NCBI GenBank assembly: GCA_947589545.1
Contig: CANQBA010000007.1
Location: 28,332 to 92,331 of the forward strand
Direction of reading: 5' to 3'
Origin: an uncultured Oscillospiraceae bacterium
GTDB lineage: Bacteria > Bacillota > Clostridia > Oscillospirales > Oscillospiraceae
Length of the DNA: 64,000 bases
The notes beneath the pieces were generated by a model, which did no database searches, was not told the origin of the DNA, and saw only the letters and a program-made list of their open reading frames with translations. Positions 27,541-35,831 of the stretch are shown here, one piece after another; positions within the stretch are counted from its first letter, which is position 1; every line of letters begins with the position of its first letter. The position numbers and the translations under genes are program-made.

Positions 27541-28500
27541 TTATTTCAACCAGCCCAGGAGGGAATCGTCCTCCCGCTCCTCCAGGACGCGGATGGCCCC
27601 CTCCAGCATCCGGGCGGCGTCCGCCCTTGTGAGGGTGGAGGCGGAGACGCCGTCGGCCACGGTGTCAAAGATCCCGCAGGAGGTGAGATTGGCGCTGGCC
27701 TGGATCGCCCAGGCGGGCTCCGCCGCGCCCTCCTCCAGGGCCACGTCAGTGATGCCCAGGGCGTTATTGACCATGACGGTGGCCTCGGCGAAGGTGACGG
27801 GGGCGTTGGGGGAGAACACGATCCTGCCGTCGGAGCGGGCGTTGCCTCTCACCACGTCGTTTGTCAGGGCCGTGGTGAGATAGGGCTTCTGCCAGACGGG
27901 GATCTCCTCGTCGTCAAAAAAGCCCGTTCTGGCCACGTCCAGGATCTCCGTGCCGGAGAGGGACATGCACATCACCAGAAATTCTCCTCTGGTGACGGTT
28001 TTCTCCGGGTCAAAGACGTATTTCCCGCCGATCTGTTCCCCCACAAAGACGCCCTTTTCCGCCAACAGCTGGGCGGCGTAGGCGTCGCCGGAGCCGGTCA
28101 TATCGGAGTAGGTGACGGCGGTCTTCTGCTTTTTGATGTCGATGGTGACGGTGGCCTCGTTGGACACGTTGCCTTTGTCGTCGGTGGCGGCGTAGGTGAA
28201 GGTGTCCTTGCCCTTCTTGCCCTCCGCCGGGGTGTAGACGAACTCACCCTCCGTGACCTCCACACTGCCCTTTTTGGGCTTGCGGATCACGCTGAAGGTC
28301 ACAGGGTCGCCCTCCGGGTCAAGGGCCTTGAAGGAGCCGGAGACGCTGACCTGGCGGTACGTCTCCAGAGCCAGATTTTCGGCCACGGGCGCGGAGTTGA
28401 GCTTCACGTCCGCGGGATAGAAAAGGGCGAAGGCCGGAACGGCGCTGAGGAGCATCGCGGCGGCCAGCGTCAGGAGCACAAGCGCGGTTAACTTTTTCAT
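27541..28500 (-). CDS. Secreted Ig-like plus SLH-domain surface protein
   Basis: A 319-residue exported protein. The signal peptide covers residues 1 to about 26 (MKKLTALVLLTLAAAMLLSA). A cadherin/Ig-like domain runs from about 40 to 130, with DPEGDPVTF, YTPAEGKKGKDTFTY and ATDDKGN typical of that fold. The C-terminal half holds two to three S-layer homology repeats (AAQLLAEKGVF to TVTRGEFLVMC, then FSPNAPVTFAEATVMV). SLH repeats bind pyruvylated wall polymers, so the protein probably sits on the cell surface as a structural or adhesive element. It is a lone gene, divergent from the tRNA cluster. Confidence 0.88.
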   Translation of the reverse strand: MKKLTALVLLTLAAAMLLSAVPAFALFYPADVKLNSAPVAENLALETYRQVSVSGSFKALDPEGDPVTFSVIRKPKKGSVEVTEGEFVYTPAEGKKGKDTFTYAATDDKGNVSNEATVTIDIKKQKTAVTYSDMTGSGDAYAAQLLAEKGVFVGEQIGGKYVFDPEKTVTRGEFLVMCMSLSGTEILDVARTGFFDDEEIPVWQKPYLTTALTNDVVRGNARSDGRIVFSPNAPVTFAEATVMVNNALGITDVALEEGAAEPAWAIQASANLTSCGIFDTVADGVSASTLTRADAARMLEGAIRVLEEREDDSLLGWLK

Positions 28501-28599
28501 TCATTTGACCTCCATAGCAGGATGAGTTTATTTTGTCATATGGAGGAAGAGATTATGCGCAGAGGCAAAAAGATAAAATGAAAATTTTTAAAAAAGTTG

Positions 28600-28629
28600 T
28601 TGACAAATACCGCCTTCCTTTAGTATAAT
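28600..28629 (+). promoter_or_regulatory. Promoter of the tRNA cluster
   Basis: TTGACA (28600-28605) and TATAAT (28624-28629) with an 18-bp spacer, about 40 bp before the first tRNA. Both hexamers are consensus, as expected of a stable-RNA promoter. Confidence 0.85.
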
Positions 28630-28668
28630 AGCTCTTGCCGCTGATGAGGCGGCGGGAACGAGTGACAG

Positions 28669-28745
28669 GGGAGTATAGCTCAGCTGGTTAGAGCGCCTGC
28701 CTTACAAGCAGGAGGTCACAGGTTCGAGCCCTGTTACTCCCACCA
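28669..28745 (+). tRNA. tRNA-Val (anticodon TAC)
   Basis: Seven-pair acceptor GGGAGTA/TACTCCC, anticodon loop CTTACAA, TTCGAGC in the T arm, and an encoded CCA end. First of five tRNAs from one promoter. Confidence 0.97.
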
Positions 28746-28753
28746 CGTTATGT

Positions 28754-28830
<77 letters not shown>

Positions 28831-28835
28831 TTTAT

Positions 28836-28911
<76 letters not shown>

Positions 28912-28914
28912 TCC

Positions 28915-28990
28915 GCGGCCTTAGCTCATCTGGTAGAGCGCCACCTTGCCAAGGTGGAGGTAGCGAGTTCGAGCCTCGTAGGCCGCTCCA
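28915..28990 (+). tRNA. tRNA-Gly (anticodon GCC)
   Basis: Acceptor GCGGCCT/AGGCCGC, anticodon loop CTTGCCA, T arm GTTCGAGCC, encoded CCA. Confidence 0.97.
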
Positions 28991-29066
28991 CAAGATTGGG
29001 GGCGTTAGCGCCCCCAATCGCATATCGGTAACGTTTACGTGTACCGCCGCATATACTGTCCTGTAT

Positions 29067-29141
29067 GGCGACATAGCCAAGTGGTAAGGCAAGGGTCTGC
29101 AAAACCCTGATTCCCCAGTTCAAGTCTGGGTGTCGCCTCCA
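29067..29141 (+). tRNA. tRNA-Cys (anticodon GCA)
   Basis: Acceptor GGCGACA/TGTCGCC, anticodon loop CTGCAAA, T arm GTTCAAGTC, encoded CCA. Its 3' end is the left arm of a long perfect palindrome. A 76-bp spacer with GGGGGCG...CGCCCCC arms separates it from tRNA-Gly. Confidence 0.97.
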
Positions 29142-29183
29142 AAAGAAAAAGCCCGCTCTGCGGGCTTTTTCTTTTGGAGGCGA
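29133..29183 (+). terminator. Perfect 23-bp palindrome/terminator embracing the tRNA-Cys 3' end
   Basis: The left arm (29133-29155) starts inside the acceptor stem and includes the CCA end. The right arm (29161-29183) is its exact complement and contains the TTTTTCTTTT run. The loop is CTCTG. It functions as a terminator but extends much further than needed. Confidence 0.85.
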
Positions 29184-29254
29184 ACGGACTTGCAGAGCAA
29201 GTCCGCCCCCGCCGTGCCAGAGCGCGGCGGGGGTTCATTTAAACTGGAAAAACT

Positions 29255-29283
29255 GGAAGGGGAACCCTGATGGTTCCCCTTCC
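29255..29283 (+). repeat. Stable-RNA-associated hairpin, copy 1
   Basis: Twelve-nucleotide arms GGAAGGGGAACC and GGTTCCCCTTCC with loop CTGAT, followed by a TTCCTTCCG stretch. A near-identical hairpin with the same loop lies after the tmRNA gene. Confidence 0.8.
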
Positions 29284-29314
29284 AAAACCTTCCTTCCGAA
29301 AAATGAAGATCAAT

Positions 29315-29842
29315 CTACCCGTTGAATTCGCCGCCGGCCTCCATGGTGGCCAGTGCGTTTTTTACATAGCCGTCCACCTCGCCCCGGTCGATATCCAGCG
29401 CCACGGCCAGCTCCCCGTAGAGCATATCCTCCGCCCGCTTCATGAAGCGCTCGTCGATCTGGCCCAGCTTCTTGCCGTGCTCGGCGGCATAGCGGCGCTT
29501 CTCCACCACGTCCTTGATGAGCTTCACAAGGCCGAGGCACTCATACCGCTGGATGGCCTTCTGGTAGTGCTCCGTGAGAAAGCGCAGGTTCATGCTCTCG
29601 TAGAGCTCCCCGTTGACGCCGGGGATGGCGCGTATAAGGTCGATGGCCTCCTCCCGGGAGATGACCGGGCGCATGAACACAGGGGTGTCCACCGGCGCGA
29701 ATACCTTGCCCGTGCGGTACAGCGGGGACAGGGTATAGTACAGCTTGTCCTTGTTGGCCCCGGACACGTTGGGACAGCCGATGTCCTCGACCACACAGAC
29801 GCCCTCTCCTCCGTATATGATATAAGCCCCCATATCAAACAT
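29315..29842 (-). CDS. CarD-like transcription factor
   Basis: A protein of about 175 residues. The N-terminal RNA-polymerase-interacting domain begins MFDMGAYIIYGGEGVCVVEDI and includes YYTLSPLYRTGKVFAPVD, a Tudor-like fold. The C-terminal part is helical (RRYAAEHGKKLGQIDERFMKRAEDMLYGELAVAL), as expected for the DNA-contacting domain. CarD proteins bind the polymerase beta subunit and stabilise open promoter complexes. The start at 29842 is preferred because GGGAG lies 9 nt upstream; an ATG at 29872 would add ten residues. A minus-strand promoter (TTACAT/TATAAT, 29902-29930) drives it. Confidence 0.87.
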   Translation of the reverse strand: MFDMGAYIIYGGEGVCVVEDIGCPNVSGANKDKLYYTLSPLYRTGKVFAPVDTPVFMRPVISREEAIDLIRAIPGVNGELYESMNLRFLTEHYQKAIQRYECLGLVKLIKDVVEKRRYAAEHGKKLGQIDERFMKRAEDMLYGELAVALDIDRGEVDGYVKNALATMEAGGEFNG

Positions 29843-29901
29843 AATCGTACACTCCCGCGTTTCCATCCTCATAATGCGTTCTCACACTTTCCAATAAGAT
29901 A

Positions 29902-29930
29902 ATTATACCATAGATTTTTCCCGAATGTAA
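29902..29930 (-). promoter_or_regulatory. Promoter of the CarD-like gene
   Basis: On the minus strand, -35 TTACAT (29925-29930) and -10 TATAAT (29902-29907), spacer 17 bp. Confidence 0.75.
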
Positions 29931-29991
29931 GTGGAAATTTTCAAAAAATGCACGAAATTATTGCGTTTTTTGCGTTTATAGGCTGTTGCGC

Positions 29992-30020
29992 TTGCATTTC
30001 TTCCTCAAATTTACTATAAT
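29992..30020 (+). promoter_or_regulatory. Promoter of the aldo/keto reductase gene
   Basis: TTGCAT (29992-29997) and TATAAT (30015-30020), spacer 17 bp, 31 bp before the start codon and divergent from the CarD-like promoter. Confidence 0.78.
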
Positions 30021-30051
30021 AGAGGAAAACACTATCCGAGGAGGCCGGGTT

Positions 30052-31173
30052 ATGAAAAAATTGGGATTTGGCCTGATGCGTCTGCCCACCTTGGATCCCA
30101 AGGATCAAAAGAGCATCGATATGCAGGAGATGTGCCGCATGGTAGATATGTTCCTGGAGCGGGGGTTCACCTATTTTGACACCGCCTGGATGTACCACGA
30201 CCATCAAAGCGAGATCGCCGTCCGGGAAACGCTGGTGAAGCGCCACCCCAGGGACGCCTTTACCCTGACCACCAAGCTCCCCACCATGATGCTGAAGGAG
30301 GAGGGGGATCAGGAGCGTATTTTTGAGGAACAGCGCAAAAAATGCGGCGTGGCGTATTTTGACTACTACCTCCTGCATAACATGAACAGCAGGGTGCTGG
30401 AGACGGTGGAGCGGCTGGACTGCTTCGGCTTCCAGCGGAAGCTCCTGAAGGAGGGCAAGATCCGCCACATCGGCTTCTCCTTCCACGACAAGGCCGACGT
30501 GCTGGATAAGCTTCTGACGGATCACCCGGAGGTGGAGTTCGTCCAGCTGCAGCTCAATTACCTGGATTGGGATTCCGAGCGCGTCCAGTCGCGCCTGTGC
30601 TACGAGACGGCCGTCAGGCACGGCAAGAAGGTCATCGTCATGGAGCCGGTGAAGGGCGGCGCTCTGGCCAAGCTCCCGGCGGAGGCGGAGGCCCTGCTGA
30701 AGGCCGCCGGCCCCGACGCCTCCGTGGCGTCCTGGGCCGTGCGCTTTGCCGCCAGCCTGCCGGAGGTGCATGTGGTGCTGTCCGGCATGAGCAATATGGC
30801 CCAGATGGAGGACAACACCGGCTTTATGGGCGATTTCAAGCCCCTCACCGAGGACGAGCGGGCCATGCTCATGAAGTGCGCCGACATCATCAACAACTAC
30901 ACCGCCGTGCCCTGCACCGCCTGCCGCTACTGCGTGGAGGGGTGCCCCATGGGCATCGAGATCCCCGCGCTCTTTTCCCTCTACAACGCACACATGAAGG
31001 CGAAGCTCCTGAGAAGCTGGTCAGACCCCTCTAAGGAGCAGTATCAGGAGTTTACCAAGACCCACGCCAGGGCGTCCGACTGCGTGGCGTGCCGTCAGTG
31101 CGAGGGGGCCTGCCCCCAGCATCTGGAGGTGGTCAGCGCCCTTAAGGACGTGGCGGCGGCCTTTGAAAATTGA
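30052..31173 (+). CDS. Aldo/keto reductase with two C-terminal 4Fe-4S motifs
   Basis: A 373-residue cytoplasmic oxidoreductase starting MKKLGFGLMRLP after GAGGAGG. The reductase barrel includes FDTAWMYHDHQSE, the catalytic Asp/Tyr region, and TKLP. The C-terminal extension has CTACRYCVEGCP and CVACRQCEGACP, two ferredoxin-type clusters. This iron-sulfur subfamily is common in anaerobes and can exchange electrons with ferredoxin as well as reduce carbonyl groups; the substrate is unknown. A flavodoxin-fold reductase gene begins 32 bp downstream, probably in the same transcript. Confidence 0.9.
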   Translation: MKKLGFGLMRLPTLDPKDQKSIDMQEMCRMVDMFLERGFTYFDTAWMYHDHQSEIAVRETLVKRHPRDAFTLTTKLPTMMLKEEGDQERIFEEQRKKCGVAYFDYYLLHNMNSRVLETVERLDCFGFQRKLLKEGKIRHIGFSFHDKADVLDKLLTDHPEVEFVQLQLNYLDWDSERVQSRLCYETAVRHGKKVIVMEPVKGGALAKLPAEAEALLKAAGPDASVASWAVRFAASLPEVHVVLSGMSNMAQMEDNTGFMGDFKPLTEDERAMLMKCADIINNYTAVPCTACRYCVEGCPMGIEIPALFSLYNAHMKAKLLRSWSDPSKEQYQEFTKTHARASDCVACRQCEGACPQHLEVVSALKDVAAAFEN

Positions 31174-31205
31174 TTTTTTAAGACCTGAATAACGGAGGTA
31201 ACGGC

Positions 31206-31829
31206 ATGAAGGTTTTACTGGTAAACGGAAGTCCCCACGAGAAGGGCTGTACATACACCGCCTTGAGTGAGGTGGCCAAGGCGCTCAACGACTGCGGCGT
31301 CGATACCGATTTCTTCTGGCTGGGGAACGCGCCCATCGCCGGATGCCGGGGCTGCGGCGGCTGCCGGAAGGCGGGGAAGTGCGTCTTTGGCGGGGATAAG
31401 GTCACGGAATTTACGGAGATTTGCGATGAGTACGACGGCTTCATCTTCGGCTCGCCCGTCCACTACGCGGCCATGAGCGGCGCGATGACCAGCTTCATGG
31501 ACAGGGTCTTCTACTCCGCCGGCGGGAAGCTCCGCTCCAAGCCCGGCGCGGGTGTGGTCTCCGCCCGGCGCGGCGGCACCACGGCGGCCCTGGATCAGCT
31601 GCAAAAATACTTCTACATCACCGGGATGCCCATCCCCACCAGCCAGTACTGGCCCATGGTGCACGGTAATACCCCCGCGGAGGTGGCCGAGGATCTGGAG
31701 GGGCTTCAGACCATGCGCATCCTGGGCGAGAACATGGCCTGGCTTTTGAAGTGCATCGAGGCGGGCCGCGCCGCCGGCATCTGTCCGCCGGAGCGGCAGA
31801 CGAAGATCAACACCAATTTTGTGCGGTAA
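31206..31829 (+). CDS. Flavodoxin-fold NAD(P)H-dependent oxidoreductase
   Basis: A 207-residue protein beginning VLLVNGSPHEKGCTYTAL, the FMN phosphate-binding loop of the NADPH-dependent FMN reductase and iron-sulfur flavoprotein group. A cysteine cluster CRGCGGCRKAGKC (about 47-59) resembles that of iron-sulfur flavoproteins and may hold a [4Fe-4S] centre. GSPVHYAAMSGAMTSFMDRVFY is the second flavin-binding segment. GGAGG lies about 9 nt before the ATG. Together with the upstream aldo/keto reductase it suggests a small redox module; the substrate is unknown. Confidence 0.88.
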   Translation: MKVLLVNGSPHEKGCTYTALSEVAKALNDCGVDTDFFWLGNAPIAGCRGCGGCRKAGKCVFGGDKVTEFTEICDEYDGFIFGSPVHYAAMSGAMTSFMDRVFYSAGGKLRSKPGAGVVSARRGGTTAALDQLQKYFYITGMPIPTSQYWPMVHGNTPAEVAEDLEGLQTMRILGENMAWLLKCIEAGRAAGICPPERQTKINTNFVR

Positions 31830-31842
31830 GCCTATAACGATC

Positions 31843-31880
31843 GGATCCTCCTCCTGTGCGAGGGGGATCCTTTCCGTTTT
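31843..31880 (+). terminator. Terminator after the flavoprotein gene
   Basis: GGATCCTCCTC pairs with GAGGGGGATCC around a short loop, followed by TTTCCGTTTTT. Confidence 0.75.
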
Positions 31881-31898
31881 TGCTATATTAACGGTTGA

Positions 31899-31927
31899 TT
31901 GTTTTTTTGCCGAATTGGCTGTATAAT
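31899..31927 (+). promoter_or_regulatory. Promoter of the GNAT acetyltransferase gene
   Basis: TTGTTT (31899-31904) and TATAAT (31922-31927), spacer 17 bp, 31 bp before the start codon. Confidence 0.7.
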
Positions 31928-31958
31928 GACCGCAAATCGCTTACAGGAGGAGAGACGG

Positions 31959-32519
31959 ATGCAGCACAAGGGGACGAGGACGCTGGAGACGGAGCGGCTG
32001 CTGCTGCGGCGGTGGCGGATCGAGGACGCCCAGGAGGCGTTTCAAAACTGGATGAACGACCCGGAGGTGACGAAATACCTGACCTGGAAGCCCCACGGGG
32101 AGATCGCCGTCACCCGCCTGCTCCTGGAGGCCTGGGCGGAGGAGGCGGAGCAGGAGAACTGCTACCACTGGGCCATCGTCCTCAGGGAGACGGGGGAGCT
32201 GATCGGGGACATCAGCGTCATGCACGCCAATGATTTCCAGGAGACGGGATCCGTGGGCTACTGCATGGGCAGACGCTGGTGGGGACGGGGCTATATGACC
32301 GAGGCCTTCCGGGAAGTCCTGCGCTACTGCTTTGAGGAGGTGGGCTTTTACCGCGTCAGCGGGAGCCACGCCGCCGGAAATATCGGCTCGTCGCGGGTCA
32401 TGGAGAAGTGCGGGCTGAAAAAGGAGGGCGTGCGCCGGAGCGCCTTCCGCCTGCTTCTGTCCGGGGAGCGCGTGGACATCGTGGACAGAGGGATCCTGAG
32501 AGAAGAATATCGCGGCTGA
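31959..32519 (+). CDS. GNAT acetyltransferase (RimJ/RimL type)
   Basis: A 186-residue N-acetyltransferase starting after ACAGGAGGAGAG. LETERLLLRRWRIEDAQEAF is the standard start of the RimJ/RimL group. Motif A, the acetyl-CoA-binding loop, is GYCMGRRWWGRGYMTEAF, and GNIGSSRVMEKCGLKKEG is motif B. Members acetylate ribosomal-protein N-termini, amino-sugars or antibiotics; the substrate cannot be told. It is a single gene between a promoter and the terminator at 32536-32568. Confidence 0.9.
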   Translation: MQHKGTRTLETERLLLRRWRIEDAQEAFQNWMNDPEVTKYLTWKPHGEIAVTRLLLEAWAEEAEQENCYHWAIVLRETGELIGDISVMHANDFQETGSVGYCMGRRWWGRGYMTEAFREVLRYCFEEVGFYRVSGSHAAGNIGSSRVMEKCGLKKEGVRRSAFRLLLSGERVDIVDRGILREEYRG

Positions 32520-32535
32520 AACCGCAAGAAGGCGC

Positions 32536-32568
32536 CGCCCTCTCCCGAAAAAGGAGGGGGCGATTTTT
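32536..32568 (+). terminator. Terminator after the acetyltransferase gene
   Basis: CGCCCTCTCC (32536-32545) pairs fully with GGAGGGGGCG (32553-32562, one G-T pair), followed by ATTTTT. Confidence 0.8.
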
Positions 32569-32635
32569 GTGAAACCGTCTTCCAATTTAAGAGATTGTGT
32601 GGTATCATGAAAAAAACTTTTCACGGAGGCGCGGC

Positions 32636-33058
32636 ATGAAAACCTATTTGCGCACGGTCAACTATTACGAGACGGACAAGATGGGGGTGGTGCACCACTC
32701 CAACTACATCCGCTATTTTGAGGAAGCTCGCACCTGGTTCATGGAGCAGATGGGCTACCCCTACGAGCGGCTGGAGCGGGAGGGGATCATGAGCCCCGTG
32801 ATTGCCATCAGCTGCGAGTACAAAAAGCCGGTACACTACCCGGACACCGTGGCCGTGGATACGCACCTTGTGAGTATGGGGAAATTCCGGTGCGCCTTCC
32901 GCTACGAGGTCAGGGACGCCGCCACCGGTCAGCTTCGGGCCCTGGGCTCCAGCCAGCACTGCTACCTGGACGCCAAGGGCGGCATCGTCAATCTGGAGAG
33001 AGTGAACCCGGCGTTCCTGGCGGCCTTCGCCCCGGAGTGCGAGGGGGAAGGGAAATAA
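32636..33058 (+). CDS. Hotdog-fold acyl-CoA thioesterase (YbgC/4HBT type)
   Basis: A 140-residue hydrolase of acyl-CoA thioesters. YYETDKMGVVHHSNYIRYFEE is the family signature, with the catalytic Asp and the HxSNY segment that binds the thioester. The rest follows the single-hotdog length. CACGGAGG precedes the ATG. It lies 21 bp before a lipoprotein gene, so it may be co-transcribed, but no functional link is evident. The chain-length preference cannot be inferred. Confidence 0.9.
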   Translation: MKTYLRTVNYYETDKMGVVHHSNYIRYFEEARTWFMEQMGYPYERLEREGIMSPVIAISCEYKKPVHYPDTVAVDTHLVSMGKFRCAFRYEVRDAATGQLRALGSSQHCYLDAKGGIVNLERVNPAFLAAFAPECEGEGK

Positions 33059-33079
33059 AAAGAAACGGGGGATGAGAGC

Positions 33080-34231
33080 ATGGGCGGAAAGAGGGCCGCG
33101 TTCCTGGCGCTGGCGCTGTCTCTGGCGGTGACGGGATGCTCCGCGGCCATGGAGAAGCGGGCGCTGGAGAAGTCCGGGATCTATGAGGACGAGGCGTATC
33201 AGCGCTATCAGGCGGCGCTGGAGGCCGGGGAGGTGGTGCCGGACGGGGAGTACCGGGGCTATGCCAGCGACGCGGCGGAGCTTTTGGAGGAGGCGGACAA
33301 GCCGGCGGAGGAGCCGGAGGGCGTGAAGGTCACGCTGGCGGAGAACGCCAGGCTGTCGGTGAGCCTCTACGCCGATCAGGAGATGACGAAGCCTGTGGCG
33401 GGGGACGGCTCCGTGCTCCCCGGTGGTACGGCGCTTTATGCCCGGGTGACGGTCAAGGGGGAGCAGTCCGGGGACAAATACGTCTTTGACGGCTTCCGTA
33501 TCCGCGCTATCCGGGCGGACGGGACGGTGGAGGTCACGGAGCACAGGGCCGCCTCCGACGGCCTGGTGTGCGTGGTCCCCTCCGACGACACCGCCGCCCT
33601 GTCCATCCTGCCCCTGGGCCGGTATGAGGATCGGGTCTTGACGCTCTCCGCCCAGAGGCTCACCGCCTCCGGGACACGGGAAGCCATGAGCGGCCAATGG
33701 CTGGTGAACGGGAAGCGGGTGGACGCGTCCCGGGTGATGATCGGCTCCGCCGCCGGGTATGAGGTGCGCTTCGATTACAGCACCGTGGCGGAGTCCTACT
33801 ATCCCGACAGGGCCGCTTCCTCCCCGGAAATCGCGGAGGAAGCGGGAGGCGTCGCCGCTTTTGGCCGCCAGGAGCCGAAGGGCGGGGCGGAGCGCTTTTC
33901 CCTGGTCTTCCGGCCCTATGTCAAGCTGACTTTGACGAATAAGGAGTACATCTGGCTTTTCCGGGACGGCATCGTCAAGTCCGTCACGGTGAACGGGGAG
34001 GCTCTGGAAAAGGTGGACAGGAAGACCGTGGCGCTGGGCGAACGGTTCCGGGTCGGGGACAAGATCGTCATCCGGGTCAAAAGCGCCTACCGGGTCGCGG
34101 CGGGGGATCTGCAGGTGACGGGGCCGGTAGAGACGGACAACGGCCGGACGGCGGAATACACCGTCACGGTGCCGGCCTGGTACTACGGCGCGGACACGAA
34201 GATCGAAGTCGTCAAGAGCGAAAAGAAGTGA
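33080..34231 (+). CDS. Large uncharacterised lipoprotein
   Basis: A 383-residue lipoprotein; the lipobox LAVTGC places the lipidated Cys at about residue 20. The mature part begins with a helical region (MEKRALEKSGIYEDEAYQRY) and continues as mainly beta-type sequence. No family is recognised. It is followed 10 bp later by two membrane-anchored proteins (34242-34943 and 34947-35750), so the three form one operon. All three face outward, which suggests a surface assembly of unknown function. Confidence 0.78.
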   Translation: MGGKRAAFLALALSLAVTGCSAAMEKRALEKSGIYEDEAYQRYQAALEAGEVVPDGEYRGYASDAAELLEEADKPAEEPEGVKVTLAENARLSVSLYADQEMTKPVAGDGSVLPGGTALYARVTVKGEQSGDKYVFDGFRIRAIRADGTVEVTEHRAASDGLVCVVPSDDTAALSILPLGRYEDRVLTLSAQRLTASGTREAMSGQWLVNGKRVDASRVMIGSAAGYEVRFDYSTVAESYYPDRAASSPEIAEEAGGVAAFGRQEPKGGAERFSLVFRPYVKLTLTNKEYIWLFRDGIVKSVTVNGEALEKVDRKTVALGERFRVGDKIVIRVKSAYRVAAGDLQVTGPVETDNGRTAEYTVTVPAWYYGADTKIEVVKSEKK

Positions 34232-34241
34232 GGGGAGCGGC

Positions 34242-34943
34242 ATGAATATCGGGAAAAATCTGAGGGCGCTGGTGGCCGTCGCCGTCTGCGCGGTTTTGCT
34301 CATCGGCGGCATCGTGCTGGTGTGCCTGTCCGTGTCGGGGGCGGAGGAGATGAAGGAGGGCGTGGCCGCCGCGGCCCAGGGCGCCGGGAGCGCCGCCGGC
34401 TTTTTCGCCGGCTCTGTGGAGGGCGTCCCCTACTACCTGGAGCGGTACGACCAGGGGAAGGAGAAGGGCCTCTCCGCCGAGGACTCCCACGTGACGGGCC
34501 TCACGCGGGCCCAGCTGGGGGACGGAAAGCTCCAGGTGCTGGCCGCCACCGTGTCCCTGGCGGTGGATAACGAGGTGGGCAAGACCTATGCCGCCCTGGC
34601 TCTCCTGCGGGGGAACATCGTCTTTTCCGTGGATCTGAGCCGCGCGGAGATCGGGGACGGCGTTCTGACCCTCCCGGATGTGGAGATGAGCTTCGTTATT
34701 GACCACCGGCAGACGGAGATCATCGCCGAATACCAGCGGAGCTTTTTCAACGGCAGCACCGAGGACGGGTACGACGAATTTCTGAACTCCGTCAGAAAGA
34801 TCGAGAGCGAAGTGGAGAAATATGTGGAGAACTACGACGAGCTTCGCGATGAGGCCCGCCAGGCCGCCGTGGAGATGGTGAAGACCATCGCGGACAGCGT
34901 CAGCGGGAAGAAATACGACGTGATCATGGGAGAGGGGGCGTGA
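34242..34943 (+). CDS. Membrane-anchored DUF4230-like protein
   Basis: A 233-residue protein with one N-terminal hydrophobic segment (about 9-30) and an outward domain. The domain contains KLQVLAATVSLAVDNEVGKTYAA and the long C-terminal helix (YDEFLNSVRKIESEVEKYVENYDELRDEARQAAVEM). The pattern resembles DUF4230, and its neighbour shares the same arrangement. Between them is a 3-bp gap. Function is unknown; a Gly/Ala-rich juxtamembrane stretch (GAGSAAGFFAGS) acts as a spacer. Confidence 0.7.
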   Translation: MNIGKNLRALVAVAVCAVLLIGGIVLVCLSVSGAEEMKEGVAAAAQGAGSAAGFFAGSVEGVPYYLERYDQGKEKGLSAEDSHVTGLTRAQLGDGKLQVLAATVSLAVDNEVGKTYAALALLRGNIVFSVDLSRAEIGDGVLTLPDVEMSFVIDHRQTEIIAEYQRSFFNGSTEDGYDEFLNSVRKIESEVEKYVENYDELRDEARQAAVEMVKTIADSVSGKKYDVIMGEGA

Positions 34944-34946
34944 CCG

Positions 34947-35750
34947 ATGGCGGATAAGGACAGGCGGGCCCTGGCGGTGACCGGGGAAAGGGCCCCGGTT
35001 CAGGAGCCGATCCGGGAGAAACGGCCCTCCAAAAAGAAAGAAATCAAGACAAGGCACGTTTTGTGGGGAGCTTCCATTCTCTTTGGCGCGGCGGCCGCCG
35101 TACTGCTCGCCGTCAGCCTCGTCATTCGGGGCGACGCCATCGCCGAAGCCGCCCGGGACGCCGCCGACTCCTTCTCGGCGGGCTTTTCGGAAAAATCCGG
35201 GGAGATCCGGGAGACCATGGGCGCCAAGGGGTACGACAACGGCTTTGAGGATTACCGCACCGTCAACGACGTGACCATCCGGCTGGAGGAGGTGCGGAAG
35301 ACGGCGAAGCTGGAGGTGATGAAGGTTTCCTCGGTGGTGTACATACACGACACCGGCGCGCTGGAGGGCAAGGTCGCCGCGTGGCTGAAGGTGTCCGGCA
35401 CCGGCGTCTACACTGTGGATATGGCGGCCGGGGAATATGTGGTGGACAATGAAAACCGGTACGTCCTTGTCCGGGTGCCCGAGCCTGAGCTGAGCCAGGT
35501 GGAGATCACGGACAAGGAGAAGAAGCTCTACCGGGACAAGCGCTGGTTCACCAACGGCGACCCGGGCCAGGGCGTGGAGCTGGCCATCGCCCAGCTGGCC
35601 CAGGCCCAGACGGAGCTTACGGAGGATATCCGCAATAACCAGTACGCCAACGACTCCCTGGAGAACAACGCCGGGATCGTGATCTCCGCCCTTGTCCGCT
35701 CGCTGAATCCCGACATCCCCGGCCTTACGGTGGACGTGGAGTTTTTCTGA
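34947..35750 (+). CDS. Membrane-anchored DUF4230-like protein, second copy
   Basis: A 267-residue relative of the upstream protein with a longer basic cytoplasmic tail (EKRPSKKKEIKTRH). The membrane helix is at about 39-58. The outer domain includes VTIRLEEVRKTAKLEVMKVS and a VSGTGVYTVDMAAGEYVVDN stretch, which matches the DUF4230 pattern as I recall it. The conserved Ala/Gln-rich helix QLAQAQTEL is near the C-terminus. It ends the three-gene lipoprotein operon. Confidence 0.72.
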   Translation: MADKDRRALAVTGERAPVQEPIREKRPSKKKEIKTRHVLWGASILFGAAAAVLLAVSLVIRGDAIAEAARDAADSFSAGFSEKSGEIRETMGAKGYDNGFEDYRTVNDVTIRLEEVRKTAKLEVMKVSSVVYIHDTGALEGKVAAWLKVSGTGVYTVDMAAGEYVVDNENRYVLVRVPEPELSQVEITDKEKKLYRDKRWFTNGDPGQGVELAIAQLAQAQTELTEDIRNNQYANDSLENNAGIVISALVRSLNPDIPGLTVDVEFF

Positions 35751-35831
35751 GCGGGGAGCAATGGGGAAAAAGGATCCGCTTTGCCGGGGGCTGAGAGGTC
35801 AGTCCCCGGCTTTTCCGTTAGGGCGCGGGTG

